Assembly (NCBI GenBank): GCA_013399695.1
Contig: VXAU01002292.1
Span: 294,927 to 358,926, forward strand
From: Formicarius rufipectus
Lineage: Eukaryota; Chordata; Aves; Passeriformes; Formicariidae
DNA: 64,000 nt
Reading direction: 5' to 3'
In this document: in pieces, positions 13,001 through 25,010 of the stretch
Numbering within the stretch: position 1 is the first letter of the stretch
Layout: each line of letters begins with the position of its first letter
The notes under the pieces: model-generated
What the model was told of the DNA's origin: nothing
Database searches by the model: none
The model's input: the letters and a program-made list of their open reading frames with translations, nothing else
Translations under genes and position numbers: made by a program

Positions 13001-13753
13001 GAAATGAGGAGCCAATATGTACATATTTTGACATATTAATCTGGTTTCAGATGTGGACATAAGGGTTTCCAAAACCCATAGTCCTGCCTCAGTTGGTGCA
13101 GTTGCGAAGTATAAGGGATGCTCTTTAAATAGAAAAACAGATAGAGAGGAATGTATGGATTCTCTTGTTTCCTTTTTTCCATCTATACAAACCCTTTGGA
13201 ATCCTCAGAACTTCTCAGATATCCAGACCTGCACCTTGGACAGGTGGACCTGAGCCTGCCATTGTTGCTCCCTACTTAGACAGTCTAGTATTCAGCCATG
13301 GGCTCTTGTGCTAGGTCTGAGCAAAGTGCTTTTCTTTCACTCCAAATTTTCTCTTCAGTGCCTGAGATCAACATACAGATGCCTATATCATCCTGGAAGC
13401 ACTTAAAATACCATATTTTGAGAATGAAGTCTTTACTTTTCCTACATCTCTACTATTGCAAAATGCTGAGCAGCTCAGTTACCCGTGTTGTGTTTCAGAC
13501 TTCTTTGTATATTTTGTCCATCTCATTCACAAAGCTCTGACACTGTACAGGGGCCTGTGGAGAAACAAGAATGAGAGTTGTGCTTTTTTCTATCACAAGA
13601 GCTGTGTAGGTGGCTCTTGGCTTTCAAGAGAAACAGGCCCATTGCACTCAAACTCTACCAAGGTTATCTGTGTGTTGGGCACTATGTTTGCTGGCACAAA
13701 GTTAGGCAACAGGGTAGAACTGATTTTTCATATCTACCAGACATGGAGATACT
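10081..13753. other. Intergenic DNA, partly purine-rich
   Basis: Unique sequence. About 12050-12980 is strikingly purine-rich on the + strand (AGAGGAGAG-type language) without a clear repeat unit. A short TA run lies near 10660-10671. No exons recognised. Confidence 0.55.
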
Positions 13754-14140
13754 ACAGAACCATGGAATTGTTTAGGTTGGAAAAGACCTTAAAGATCATT
13801 GAGCTCAACCATTAACTTAACAGTGCCAAATCCACCCGTAAAATGTGTCCCCAAGTGCAACATCTCTGTGGCTTAAGTATCTCCAGAGATGGTTAATCCA
13901 GCACTTCCCTAGGAAACCTGTTCCAATGCTTGACAACCCTTTCAGTGAAGAATTTTTTCCTAATATCCAATCTAAACCTTCTCTGGCACAACTTGAGGCC
14001 ATTTCCACTTGTCCAGTTGCTTACTACTTGGAAGAAGAGACCAACCCCCACCTTGCTACAACCTTCTTTCTGGTAGTTGTAGAGAGTGATAGAAGGCTCC
14101 TCTGAGCCTCCTTTCCTAAACAGCCCCGGTTATCTCAGGT
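13754..14140 (-). mobile_element. CR1 LINE, 5'-truncated 3' end
   Basis: On the - strand this reads as the CR1 3' end: the + strand text TTAGGTTGGAAAAGACCTT, TCATTGAGCTCAACC, CTGTTCCAATGCTTGACAACC and CCTAATATCCAATCTAAACC is the reverse complement of the classic avian CR1 tail region. It has no intact reverse transcriptase frame. The left end near 14140 is approximate. Confidence 0.88.
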
Positions 14141-15124
14141 TGCTATGCACCAGGATACCAGTTGCATTGGCTGCACTGATCCTCAAGCAGGATCATCTGC
14201 TCAGGCCCTTCAGGTACATCTGTAACATCCTTGTGGGGACAGCTGAGCATGAGGACAAGATTGCTGGAGAACACTGAGGTTGTCAGAGATGATCAAACCT
14301 TCTGCTTCTGCCAGAGTGCCAAGCAGAGAAGAAACACTATTATTTTTTTTCATGTAAATTAAACATAATTAGTATGAAAACCACCCAGATGCAGCAAACA
14401 TCCAGTGTTGCTCTGCTTTGTATAAGGTCACTTTTGAGAGTTAAGTTCACTCTAAAACTGTGAAGGACAAGGACTGATATCTCTGTTTCTGATGAGACCA
14501 CCCTGCAGAGAAGTTCAGAAGACAAAAAAAAGCCCATATGAGCCTCCTGATCTGGGAAGCTAGCTTATCACATCTCTCAGGACTGAGAAGCTGGCAAAGT
14601 GGAATTTCTAGTCCAAAAAATAGTACTGGAGTTGGAATATTTTCTGTACCTTGGATCTAGCTCCAGTTTTGGGAAGGCAGTGGATTCAATGAGCTATGTG
14701 CCCAGGACTTCACTACCGGTTTGACCTAAAAAGAATTGTGTTTGTGTTGCAAGAAGACAAATTAAATCCATTTTAGAAGCCCTGGTTTACACTCTCTGTC
14801 TGTAAATCCTTTTTATGGTCATTTGTGTGAAATTGTTGTTATTTCTAGATGACAACTGAGCGTAATTTCATTTAACCGCAAGGCTACCTTGTAAAAATAA
14901 CCAATTTCTTCTGGGAAATTATAAGCTGAACTGGAGGGAGGTATCTTTCACAGACTGTGAAATCTGACTTTAGAGTCAGATAGTCAATTCCAGTTTTGAG
15001 TACACACAACCCAGTGTGTTGAGTCAAGAAGATAATGAATGTCCCGGTTGTGAAATAATTCCACAGATCATTTATTTAGTTTGAAATAACAAGTTTTAAA
15101 TTGTCTGTTATGTTCATTACTGAG
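14141..15124. other. Intergenic, nothing recognised
   Basis: Unique sequence between the CR1 and LTR copy 3. No exon-like frame. Confidence 0.55.
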
Positions 15125-15749
15125 TGTCCTGGTTTTGTCTGTGATAGTTTTCTTCCTAGTAGCTGGTACAGTGTGGTGTTTTGGATTCAGTTTGAGAAAA
15201 ATATTGATAACACACTGATGTTTCAGTTATCACTAAGTAGTGCTTACTCTAAGTCAAGGACTTTTCAGTTTCTCATTTTCTGCCAAGAGGAGGTGTGCTA
15301 GAAGCTGCGAGGGAGCACAGCCAGGACAGGAGACTTGAACGAGCCAAACTGATATTCCATGCCTTAGAAGATTATGCTCATTATATAAACTGGAAAGGGT
15401 TGACTGAGAGGGGCCAGTTGTAGTTTGGGGGCAGATTGGGCATTGGTCAGCGGGTAGTGAACAACTGCATTGTGCATCATTTGTCTTTCTCAGGTCTTAT
15501 TTTTCTCTCTCTTTTTGTTGTCTCTCTTCAATATGATTATTATTGTTATTGTTACTGTTATTATTATTATTATTAAAATTATTATTAAAATTATTAAACT
15601 GTTCTTATTTCATCCCATGGGTTTTACCTTCTTTCTGATTATCCTCCCCAGTTCCACTGCTGGGAAGTGTCTCTCTGTGTGTGTGTATGTGTGTCTGTGA
15701 GAAAGCAGCTGTGTGGTACTTAGTTGCCAGCTGTGGTTAAACTATGACA
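15125..15749 (+). mobile_element. ERVL-like solo LTR, copy 3, with perfect 5-bp target-site duplication
   Basis: The element starts TGTCCTGGTTTTG and ends GGTTAAACTATGACA. It is flanked by CTGAG on both sides (15120-15124 and 15750-15754), a perfect 5-base target-site duplication typical of class III (ERVL) elements. It has internal ATT-rich microsatellite sequence (about 15535-15595), CCCATGGGTTTTACC and a TGTG run. No coding region remains. It is the best-bounded copy and defines the family ends. Confidence 0.92.
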
Positions 15750-18180
15750 CTGAGAAAAATGTCTTATGTTTTATTCTGCTGAGTGTTAACCAGGTTTTCC
15801 TAATTAGTCAGTCAATGGATTATTTAAGATGCAAAAGCAGTTGAAATGATATTACAAGACATCTAAACTATTTTTATCAGAGCTCTCTATTGTGCCTGGT
15901 ATTGTATAAACAGGAGATCAATTTTACTTGCCTTTAAAGAACTGAATTGCAGAATTGGTTATATTCATCTTCCCCTATGATGAAAAAAATCCATGTTTTT
16001 TTAATGCATTTCTCAGGTCTATTTCAGACTTTAAATTTGGATGAGATTACTTGTGTCATTAAAGTGCCAGTTTAGTAGATGACTTAAAAGTAGTTGTCTA
16101 CCTCCTGCCAAGTGAATCCCAGACAGGTCTTTAAGGACCTTAATGTTTGAGAGGGGAAAAAAGGGCAAAAGATAAAAGAATGAAAATATCATTAGCTCCT
16201 TCTGACAAATGAGGAACAGAACTGCAGAGAGACTGAGGGTGGGATTCATCTGAGCACAACAACAGGCATTTGCAATACGAACTGCAAATGTTCAGTTTTG
16301 GTATGTGAACCTTTCGTAGTCAACTGTGAGAAAACTCTGTTGGAGCACATTCATTCTTCCTCTACCAGACATCCAAAGTAGGTACTTCTATTTAGTAGTT
16401 GTAGAGAACGAACCCAGTTTTCATGAGAACCTTAATACTGATCCCCTTCTCTGAAGACCATTTGCTTTAGTACAAATATTCCTTCTGAGTCAGAGTCAGA
16501 CACTTGGGTCCCTGAAAGCTTTCCTTAAGCTATAAAGGGCAATGTGTAACCACTGATGTGGGATCACTCGCCTCCTCTCTGAATGGTCAGGGGAAAGCTT
16601 GCCCGGTTGGTCAGCAGGAGCAGGGTAGAGCCCCAGGCCTCTATTAGTTTTATGGCTGGCCAGTGGCAGAGGCTTCCAGAGGGAGGGAAAGCAAGCCACT
16701 TCTTTTCTCTGCCTTGATTCCCTACAAGAAATTTGGTTGTCTTTCCCCATCAGTAAGTCCCACGTGATGCCAAACTTCCTTCAGGACCTTGTTCCTTCAG
16801 GACCTTGAAGGCAGAAATGTAAAACGTGTGTATAACTGAAGATATTTTTGAAAGGTGACACGACTCAAATATCCTCAGAGTTATGTATCCCCAGCCAAGA
16901 TGTTTCTAGGACAATCAAGAGACACTAGGGAGGATGATTAATATACTTTGGACCACTTGACTGGAGAGTAAAGCAGTAGGTATCATCTTACATGCCAATT
17001 AATCCACTAGAAAATATGTATGTGGTGGCAGAATCAAACTTTTTGCATGACCATAGCTTTCATACCTGATCAGTTCAAGGCTTCTTTTTTTTTTTAATTC
17101 TACTTTGGTGATACAAAACTTCTCTAAAGATGGAGAAACAGAATCAACATCAAAGTTGTCAATTTTCACTGTCAATCAATGGCAGTGAGGGATAAGACTG
17201 GAGATAGCTTGATTTTCAGGTCTCTTTTAATCACTATGTCATGCCTTCTCCTCAGTTAATCAAAAAATTTCACCAAACCATACTGCTTTATTTTTTGTTT
17301 CAATATAAATTTTAAGCTCAGCTCATTCTGTCCAAGAATATGGGTTGAACAGTTAGATATTTGTGCACGGATGTACATCTGTATATTTATATTGGGGAAC
17401 AATTATTACTCTCTTCTACTCTGCTCTGTTGTTCTTTGCTGAGTAGAGAAAACTAGGGACAATTAATTTCATGTCTCTTCTGTAAGCCAAAGAAGCACTC
17501 TCAATCTTTACTTTCAAGAAGCAATTAACTTCAGGTTTATTAGTCAAGTTGTGCTATGAAGTTTCAGTCTTTCATTGTACACTGTGAATTTTAATTACAA
17601 TTTATTAAAATAATTTAATTGACTTCAGTCAATGGGCGTGAATGAGGGCAGAATTTCCCTGAGAAAGCTGTAGACAGAAGAAAAGGCCACCCATCCTAAA
17701 TGCCTTCTGCCTGCCCTTTTTTGGGTTGCATCAGACTGTTTGAAAGAGGGCTGCATTTATCATCTTTGATGCCTCCAGCTCAATGGTCAATTCATATTAG
17801 ATTCCACAAAAGGCAGTGAACCAAATTCATCTCTGATACAATTCCATTGACTTCAATGGTCTTACCACAGGGATTAATCTGGCCTAATATTATAGTGTTA
17901 GAATGCATGTGTGTGTACTATTAGCCCAGACTCTTTGCTGTAGATCATGCCATGTAAAAAGTGATAGCTGTTGTAGTTGCAATTTGCTTAAGAAATACAT
18001 TTCTTTTTGTTGACCCACTGAAGTTGACGTTCAAAAAAAAAAAAAAAAAGGACACCAAAAACCCCTCCAAATCCCCAATCAGTTTGGAACTGCTGCTGAA
18101 TTTAGATGTATATTTGCTAATTTGGTGTATTATGCATGCAAATATTGGTATAAAAGGTGTTTCAATTATTTTCTAAGGCA
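15750..18180. other. Intergenic AT-rich DNA
   Basis: Unique sequence with a perfect 16-base tandem duplication at 16776-16807 and an A run at about 18034-18049. No exons recognised. Confidence 0.55.
16776..16807. repeat. Perfect 16-bp tandem duplication
   Basis: TTCCTTCAGGACCTTG occurs twice in direct succession without a mismatch, suggesting a recent slippage or repair event. Confidence 0.95.
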
Positions 18181-18890
18181 GAGACCTATGCATTCTCTGC
18201 AGTCACAAAGAGTTTAAATGGAGTTATTTTTCCCTGCCTATAATCGTTCTCCCTTTTAAGTACCCAGGCAGAAAAAGTAAGTTTACTGCTTCTAGCACAA
18301 TGGCTCTCTTCACTTTTAGGTTTGGGAGACCTGGGTGACCTACGAAAGTTAATTAGAAGGTTAACAAAGACTAAGGCAGAGTAGAATACAGCGCCTCTCC
18401 TCCAGCCAAAGATGTCATCCATTAATTAGGGAAATCGTTAAGGTGGCCTTTATTGAATCCATAGAAAATCGGCAGTTTGCAGTCGACAGTTTTGATCAGA
18501 TTTTCCTCTCCCCAGTAATACTACCCTTAATCGTAGGAGACACGGAGGGTTCAGGATGGGATGGAAGGGGCGAGGGGGAAAGTGTGTGTGCACATAGGGG
18601 GAGTATGTGTTGCAGCGACATTACAGTTAAACAGCCGCCAATTGTGACGGCTTTGATTCTCAGGCTTACATGGCATACTTATTCCATGATGTAATCTTTA
18701 TTGAACCTGGAAGCTTAGTGGTGGGGGGCAGGGGGCAAGTGAAACTCGCTGCTGCGTCTCAGCCGCAGGAAGCCCTGGGAGTTAATATTGCAGTCATCAT
18801 AGGCAGAGCTTGCTGCTTTTGCATGGTAATATGCTATCTGACTCCCCTTTCCTCCTCCCTGAAGAGCGTCTGCTTCTAGCAGTGAGAGCA
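18181..18890. promoter_or_regulatory. Candidate conserved regulatory element 2
   Basis: A 700-base motif-dense stretch without repeats. It includes CCTTTATTGAATCC, TACCCTTAATCG, CCGCCAATTGTGACGG, ATGATGTAATCTTTATTGAA and TTTTGCATGGTAAT (octamer-like, 18817-18830), with scattered CpGs in otherwise AT-rich DNA. There is no coding frame with splice sites. The texture matches deeply conserved enhancers; conservation not tested. Confidence 0.42.
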
Positions 18891-19903
18891 AACAGCCATC
18901 TGCACAACAGACCCTTCACTTCTCCAAGAAAACATTCACTTTAAAGTTGAAGGGCCTTTTTGTAATCTTAGATTTTTTTTGTACTCTTTTTATCCCACTA
19001 CAGTAGCAAAGTGATGCTGCTATGGAGAATTTTAAGCTAAATGTTAGACAGTCCTGGCATTTTAACATGTATATTTTTTAACCTACTGGGAGAACTGACT
19101 AGCTGGAGGTCTTTAGTGGTTTAATTTTGACATTCTCCCCTGCGAATTGAACAAGCTATGTCAAGGACGGTGGCTACAATGAGCCAATCTTGTTCAGTGT
19201 TGTAACCAAGAAAGTGACCTAGCATTGAAGAAGTGTTTTGTTTGAGCATGGGAAGCCATCACCTTCCAGAGGAGGAAGGCAAAGACAAGGGTTACTGCAA
19301 CCTAGGATGTTTATGTTTAAGCAGTGTTGTCCTAGTTCTAATGTGCTGGAAGCTACTGCCAGGCGCCATCAAGAACTGTTTTGGTATCTAGAGGGCTATA
19401 TTCTATGCAGCATGTCATACAAGCATCTTAGAAATATTTTAAAAATAAAATTATTGGATGAATAGTACTTTAATTGACTGATATTCAGGATAAATTATAC
19501 ACTTATTCCAAGCTATTAAAATGAACAAACTACTAAGAAAATCTTGTACTTATTGTTGTATCTCAAATTTGGGTAAAGAGCTTTTTCATTTTAGTATGAA
19601 TTTTTCTACCAAAAAGAATTTGATTGTGAAATTACAAGAAAAAACAAGTTTTAATATACACAGGGCACACATATGCCTTTTTGCCTGTATCTTTCTGTAC
19701 AAACCATTAGATAATACTTTATATATAGCCTATAATTCAAGCTCTATTATAGAATCATTCAAGTTTACTTTGCATTTTTATTATGCAAAATATATCACAT
19801 TGAAAGCGAGTATCAGCACAGAAACAGTAGCAAAGAAATTACAAGCTACTTCTGATATGCTCCGTGCAACCCTCAGCTTTTCTGCATCCTTGTGTCAGAA
19901 GAG
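18891..19903. other. Intergenic AT-rich DNA
   Basis: Unique AT-rich sequence leading into LTR copy 4. No genes recognised. Confidence 0.55.
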
Positions 19904-20495
19904 TGTGCTGGTTTCAGCAGGGATAAAGTTCGTTTTCTTCCAGGTGACTGGTGCAGTGCTTTGATTTGGATTCAGCATGAGAATGATGTTGATATCACGC
20001 TGATGTTTTAGTTGTTGCTAAGTACTGCTTACCCAAAGTCAAGGACTGTTGAGTTTCTCATGCTCTGCCAATGAGAAGGCGCACAAGAAGCTGGGAGGGA
20101 ACGTAGCCAGGACAGCTGAAAACCATCCAAACTAGCCGAGAGGATATACCATACCATAGAACATCATGCTCTGTATATAAATTGGAGGGAGTTGTCTGAG
20201 AGGGACTGATTGTGGTTCAGGGACAGGCTGGGCATTGGTCAGTTGGTGGAGAGCAATTGCGTCGAGTATAATGTGCCTCTCCTGGAGTTTATCTCTCTCT
20301 TTTTTTTTTCCTCCCTTTTCACTACTCTTATTGTTATAGTTATTGCTAGTATTATTTTATTTCCATTATTAAACTGTTCTTGTCTCAACCCATGGGTTTT
20401 ACCTTTCTCTCCTATTCTCCTTCCCATTCCCAGGAGGGGGTGTGTGAGCGAGTGACTCCACAGTACTAATTGCCAGCTGGAGTTAAACCATGACA
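19904..20495 (+). mobile_element. ERVL-like solo LTR, copy 4
   Basis: The element starts TGTGCTGGTTTCAGC and ends GAGTTAAACCATGACA. It matches copy 3 through GTTGATATCACGCTGATG, AGTCAAGGACT, AAGCTGGGAGGGAACG, GGGCATTGGTCAG, GAGCAATTG and CCCATGGGTTTTACC. The flanking pentamers AAGAG and GGGAG agree at only three of five bases, so the duplication has decayed or the ends are off by a few bases. Confidence 0.88.
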
Positions 20496-22699
20496 GGGAG
20501 ATGGAACAAGGTATGTGCTCCATGATTAAGGATTTCTCCATACTTTGAAGTGCTCCCAGAGACTTGAGATTTGCACTGGAGAGGCATTGTGTTCCCACAG
20601 CTCTGTTTTGGACATTTTTCTGTTTTAGGCTGAGACAAACTAACTCACCCATTGTGTAGCCACTCACATCCCCAGATAAAGTGCTATAAGAGGGCCACAC
20701 TCTATTATGCTTTTATTATGGAGAAGCAGAGGCTGTTCAAGAGTTACATTGGATTTTTATGTTTTTCTGCTGCTTTTGTCTTCTAGTAGCAGTCCTGTGG
20801 CTTTGAGAGCTTTGGAGTCTGACTAGAGGCAGGTTCCCAAATTTAAGGTGGCATCTCTGGGAGGCTTTGGAAATCATTCTGGATAGGGCAGTGCAGTGTC
20901 TCTGTTGCTTAGATATAATTTTGTATCACTGTATCTTCCATATTAAAAATGTGTTTGAGGATGGAGAACTGGTGTTAGTGTTCACTTCATTGCACTCCTG
21001 CAGTGAGTTTTCTGGCACTATTGAACAGCATTTGTACGAAGCCTCTTGTAATCAGTGATTACTAATGCAGATGTTGCTTGGAGTATGGGCAGGATCAAAT
21101 CTCAAGCATGGAAGAAAATACTTGTAACCATAGCTGTAAGAAGTATACTAAGCATGAGAAATGATGGTTTACAGATGTTTTTTTCTCAGCTGATGCTTCT
21201 GGAGTTGCAGTCCAAATTTGTATCCTTGGTATGGAACTTTACTGGATTTTTCATATGATTTTTTCCCCTTGGCAGCTGTGACATAGAGCAAAGCGAACAC
21301 AAATCACTGCAAGCACAATATTACAGTGATTTCACAGTTAATATAGCTTTGAGAAGGCTGGTAAAAGGTGCACACTAGTATTACTTTTTAACTATGTTCA
21401 ATACAGCAGCTCTTGTAGGTAACTGAGAAAGGGAGAAATGACTTTGAGGGTTTTTTAATTCTCTCAGCTTACATTTCTTAAAATGGCTAGGGAATGAATC
21501 AGTACAGGAGAGAAGTAAAAAGAAGACCAACCAAAACTGTAGGAAGTTCTCCAGATGTTCAAGAGCCCGGTTTTAGCTGCTTGGGCAGTTTGCCCTCTAC
21601 CATCTTCTCTGAGAAGTCCTAGTTTCTAGAAGGTATACAATTTCACTTAACTTTAGTCATCTGCTCTTTCTTTGGTGTTCTGAGTGTCCTATTCTGTTTG
21701 GTGTGAGCAGAGGAACACTTGCAGATCTTACTCTTTAGACCTGTTTCAGACTCCCATGTCAAGACAAGATGAACCTTGCCCTGAACATGCCTATCGCTTG
21801 GAGTATAAAGGGGATCTGGGAGAACAGCCTCACCTAAGTCAGGCTCAACCTTGAAACTGAGTGCTGGAGTTAAACTAGAAGCATTTTTTTGTGAAGGGAA
21901 TCCAACGCATAACATCTTGTGGGAGAACTGAAGGATCACTAGAGAGCTATGAGGTGGAAAAGGAGATAGTTAGAAAAGAGAAGAGAGATGACTATGCTGA
22001 AAAGGAATTTCACTCCTGGAATTTCTGAAGATTTGTATTTTCAATAAATAGGTGAGTGCAAAACATGACAGCGTCAGCCATAAAGAGGACGGGAATATTC
22101 AGCATGAAGAGATGATGGCCTTTACATAGAATGAAGATAGTTTGTAATCATGCAAAATGTCCTTATATGTGAATTGGAAGGATTTCTGCTTGAAGCCAGA
22201 AATTCATTACATAGAAATGTAAAAGGCAGGGGGGAAAGTACCTCCTTCTGTTACTTCCCACTCTCTAACCATGAGATGTTATGTTATAGGGCTGCCAAGC
22301 AGGCAAATGCAATTCTAGGTTATATCAAATGAGCTGTTTCCAGTAGAGAAAGGAAAGCAGGAATGCTGTGCTCTGCCATGCACTGAGACTTCCTGTGGAA
22401 TTCTATGAACAAAACCTGTAGAAATGGAGGCTATCACAAGTGACTAAAATGAGGTCTAAAGACCCGAGAAAAGAGCATGAGACCTTGCAGAAGGGATTAA
22501 AGCAATGTCTGAAGGCTTTGCTGAAAGGCTTGGGAGATGGCCTGAGACTGGAGGTAAAATTTTTTAGGGGCAGCAGAAGCTGGAACAAGTTCAAAATAAA
22601 TGAATAAGGAACCAGTAACCAGATGGCTGAGGACCAGCAGCTTTTCCGGGGACAGAGTAGGCCAAAGAATCTTTGGCAAGCTTGGAGGTTACTAACTGA
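20496..22699. other. Intergenic, nothing recognised
   Basis: Unique sequence. The 153-codon - strand frame at 20239-20700 mostly reads the LTR antisense and is not a gene. Confidence 0.55.
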
Positions 22700-25010
22700 G
22701 CAGGACAGCAGTGAGGATTAAAAAAAGCTAAAAATACCAACAGCTCAAGGAAATCAGAAAGTTCCAAAAGTCAGAAACCTGATGAGGAATTAAGGGTGTC
22801 AGAGGACTTCTGCTGTCTAGCCTTGTAACAATGTCACAACTTCAGAAACCGCAAGGGAAGACATTGAACAAACTGCACCAATACGCAAGAAACTGGCTAA
22901 AAAAAATTGCAGTGAATGATGTGAGGAGGCATGCCCAGAACCTTTATGTCAAGAGAAGATGGACAGCAACAGTGTTTCCTGGGAACTAAACAAGTCTGAA
23001 ACACTACCTGCAAGGGGAAAAAAAAAAAAAAAGTTTAGTTTCCAATCTGGTGCACACTTTCTAAAGCCAGAAACCATTCCAGTAGATTGGGGCTCAGTGT
23101 GGATCTTGCAGAAGAGAAGGTGAGAATCTACCTAAGCTGAGAAGAACCTGAGAAGCCTTCTCTCCTGGCACACCTCCAACAAAGACTGCCAAGATGCTTT
23201 GGCAATGGACCAGCTTAGAGGGACTCAGCTGGACTTGGCGTGGCCTGCAAAGACCAGTGAAAGGAGGCCAGAGCTGTTCTGAGAGGTGCTGGAATTTGTC
23301 ACGGGGCTCAGCTGCAGCTGTACACTGAAAGGGGACATTACTGTGGGAGAGAGAGAGTAGCTTGGTGCTGCAGACACAGTGAGCATGGGCAAGAGTTGGA
23401 CAGGCAGGATAGGAGTCCTCCTGAGAGCACTTCTGAATGATTAGCTGGAATGATAGAGTTGGTTTGTATGACTGGGAAAAAGGTTGCTTAGCCCTGTTAA
23501 CTGCTCCCTTAATGGGGAAAGGTAGAGGAATACCACGATAATGATAGCCTGGAGTGCAGCCAAAATGAAGCAACTGGTGAAAGCCTGGTGAAGCAACAGT
23601 GAAAGCCTTTGCCCATCTTTGAAGGGGAAGTGGTGCAACTTATTGACCTCAAAGTACAAGGAAGTACAAGAGTCAGAGATGTTGACCCAGTCATCTGAGG
23701 CACTGTATGTTGGCTGCAGCCAAATGTGTAAGGGCTTACCAGTTTTGAAGATATGGGGCATTAGATGAGCATACAGGTTGTTGGGTGAGCATGGGCTAAA
23801 GGGAGGAGAGACCATGGTGGGTGCTGTGCAGCCACTCCACAGCTTGTTGTGAGAGGCCAGTTTCTCAACAGTGGTGTCTGGACTGCCATCCTTACAGATG
23901 TTGCGTGGATGAAGTAGATGAGCTAAAAGTAGCCATTTTGTAGGGCATGAACAACCTTGCTTATAGAAGGTGTCACAACAGTCTGCACTCTGCTAGTAGA
24001 AGAAAGTTGAGGAGGATCCAAGACGTGCCTTGAGATCTGGGATATCTTGGTGGTGAATGTTGTTGCGCATCAGAGGTGGCACCTCAATAAATAGGTTGCC
24101 TTGGAACAGCAGTGTAGGTTCAAAGATAATCCCACAAAGACCCCCATTTGCTGCAGGCTTGCTTGGAGACAGAGATGCTGTAGTGCGAACAAGCTCATCG
24201 CCTGTCAGAGAACACTTCTTGGGCAGCACCACTTGGGTGGTGGGTGTTTGGTCCGGAGAAGCTGACTAAATATTATATGAAGGAACCTCCCCCACACACA
24301 CCCTGGCTGCAGGCAGTGGAGATTTGGAATCTGATAATTGTTTCTGTCCTCTGTTGAGCTAACACCAACGCAGCCAGAATATATGGTAACTATGCAGTTG
24401 TGAGTTTTGGGCAGCAGGGAGGTTCAGTGCTGAGTCAGGACATCTTTAAATGACTTTAGTTAATAATAAAGACTGTGAAACTGTGCCTCTGGTAAGGGAT
24501 CAAGGATAGTTCCTCTGAGTCCTGAAGTCACTTGTTCTGCTGTATAACGAAGACTCAAAGCTCATTTTAAGAGGCATTGATCCATTAAACTGCCCCACAC
24601 TGTCTGGGGAGAAGGCATTGTAGAGACTACTGAAGACCGAAAGGTGCCTTCAGCAGTAACTTGGATGTCGTCCACAGGTCTGGTGAAGGGAGACAGTAGT
24701 GTGTGCCTCGTTACAAAGTAGAACGTGCTGAAAGAAATAATACTGTTGTAGGTGCTACCGGTGTTGTGAAAGGATAATGCCTTGAATATTGCAGTCTGGT
24801 TTCCATACTTGGTTTTAAGAAGAATTGGCAAGTGGCAGTGGAAGCAAAGAGCAGTGGTGAAGGGCAGGAGACAGCATTTCTACTGCGTCAGTAAGCTGTA
24901 CTTGAAAGTGCCGGCTTCTGGCTGACACTGAGTGATCTTGGAAGCAGTCACTGCAAAATAGGTCCCTCTCAGCCTGTCTGCTCTGCCGAGATGGCTGAGG
25001 GCACACTCAG
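22700..25010 (-). other. Unidentified stretch with several - strand open frames, possibly a decayed coding sequence
   Basis: On the - strand this region has open frames clustered in order (24815-25006, 24562-24831, 23993-24232, 23441-23815, 23094-23573), separated by stops and frame changes. The 24562-24831 frame extends upstream through a single TAG with protein-like composition. I recognise no family. It could be an old pseudogene, an antisense-transcribed region or chance in DNA of about 47% GC. No function is proposed. Confidence 0.2.

Noticed and set aside
20239..20700. 153-codon - strand frame
   Set aside because: It mainly reads LTR copy 4 antisense and has no protein features.
22700..25010. 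Assignment of the - strand frames to a nuclear pore or other named membrane protein
   Set aside because: I tried to align the frames mentally to several known families and the apparent matches did not hold, so no name is given.
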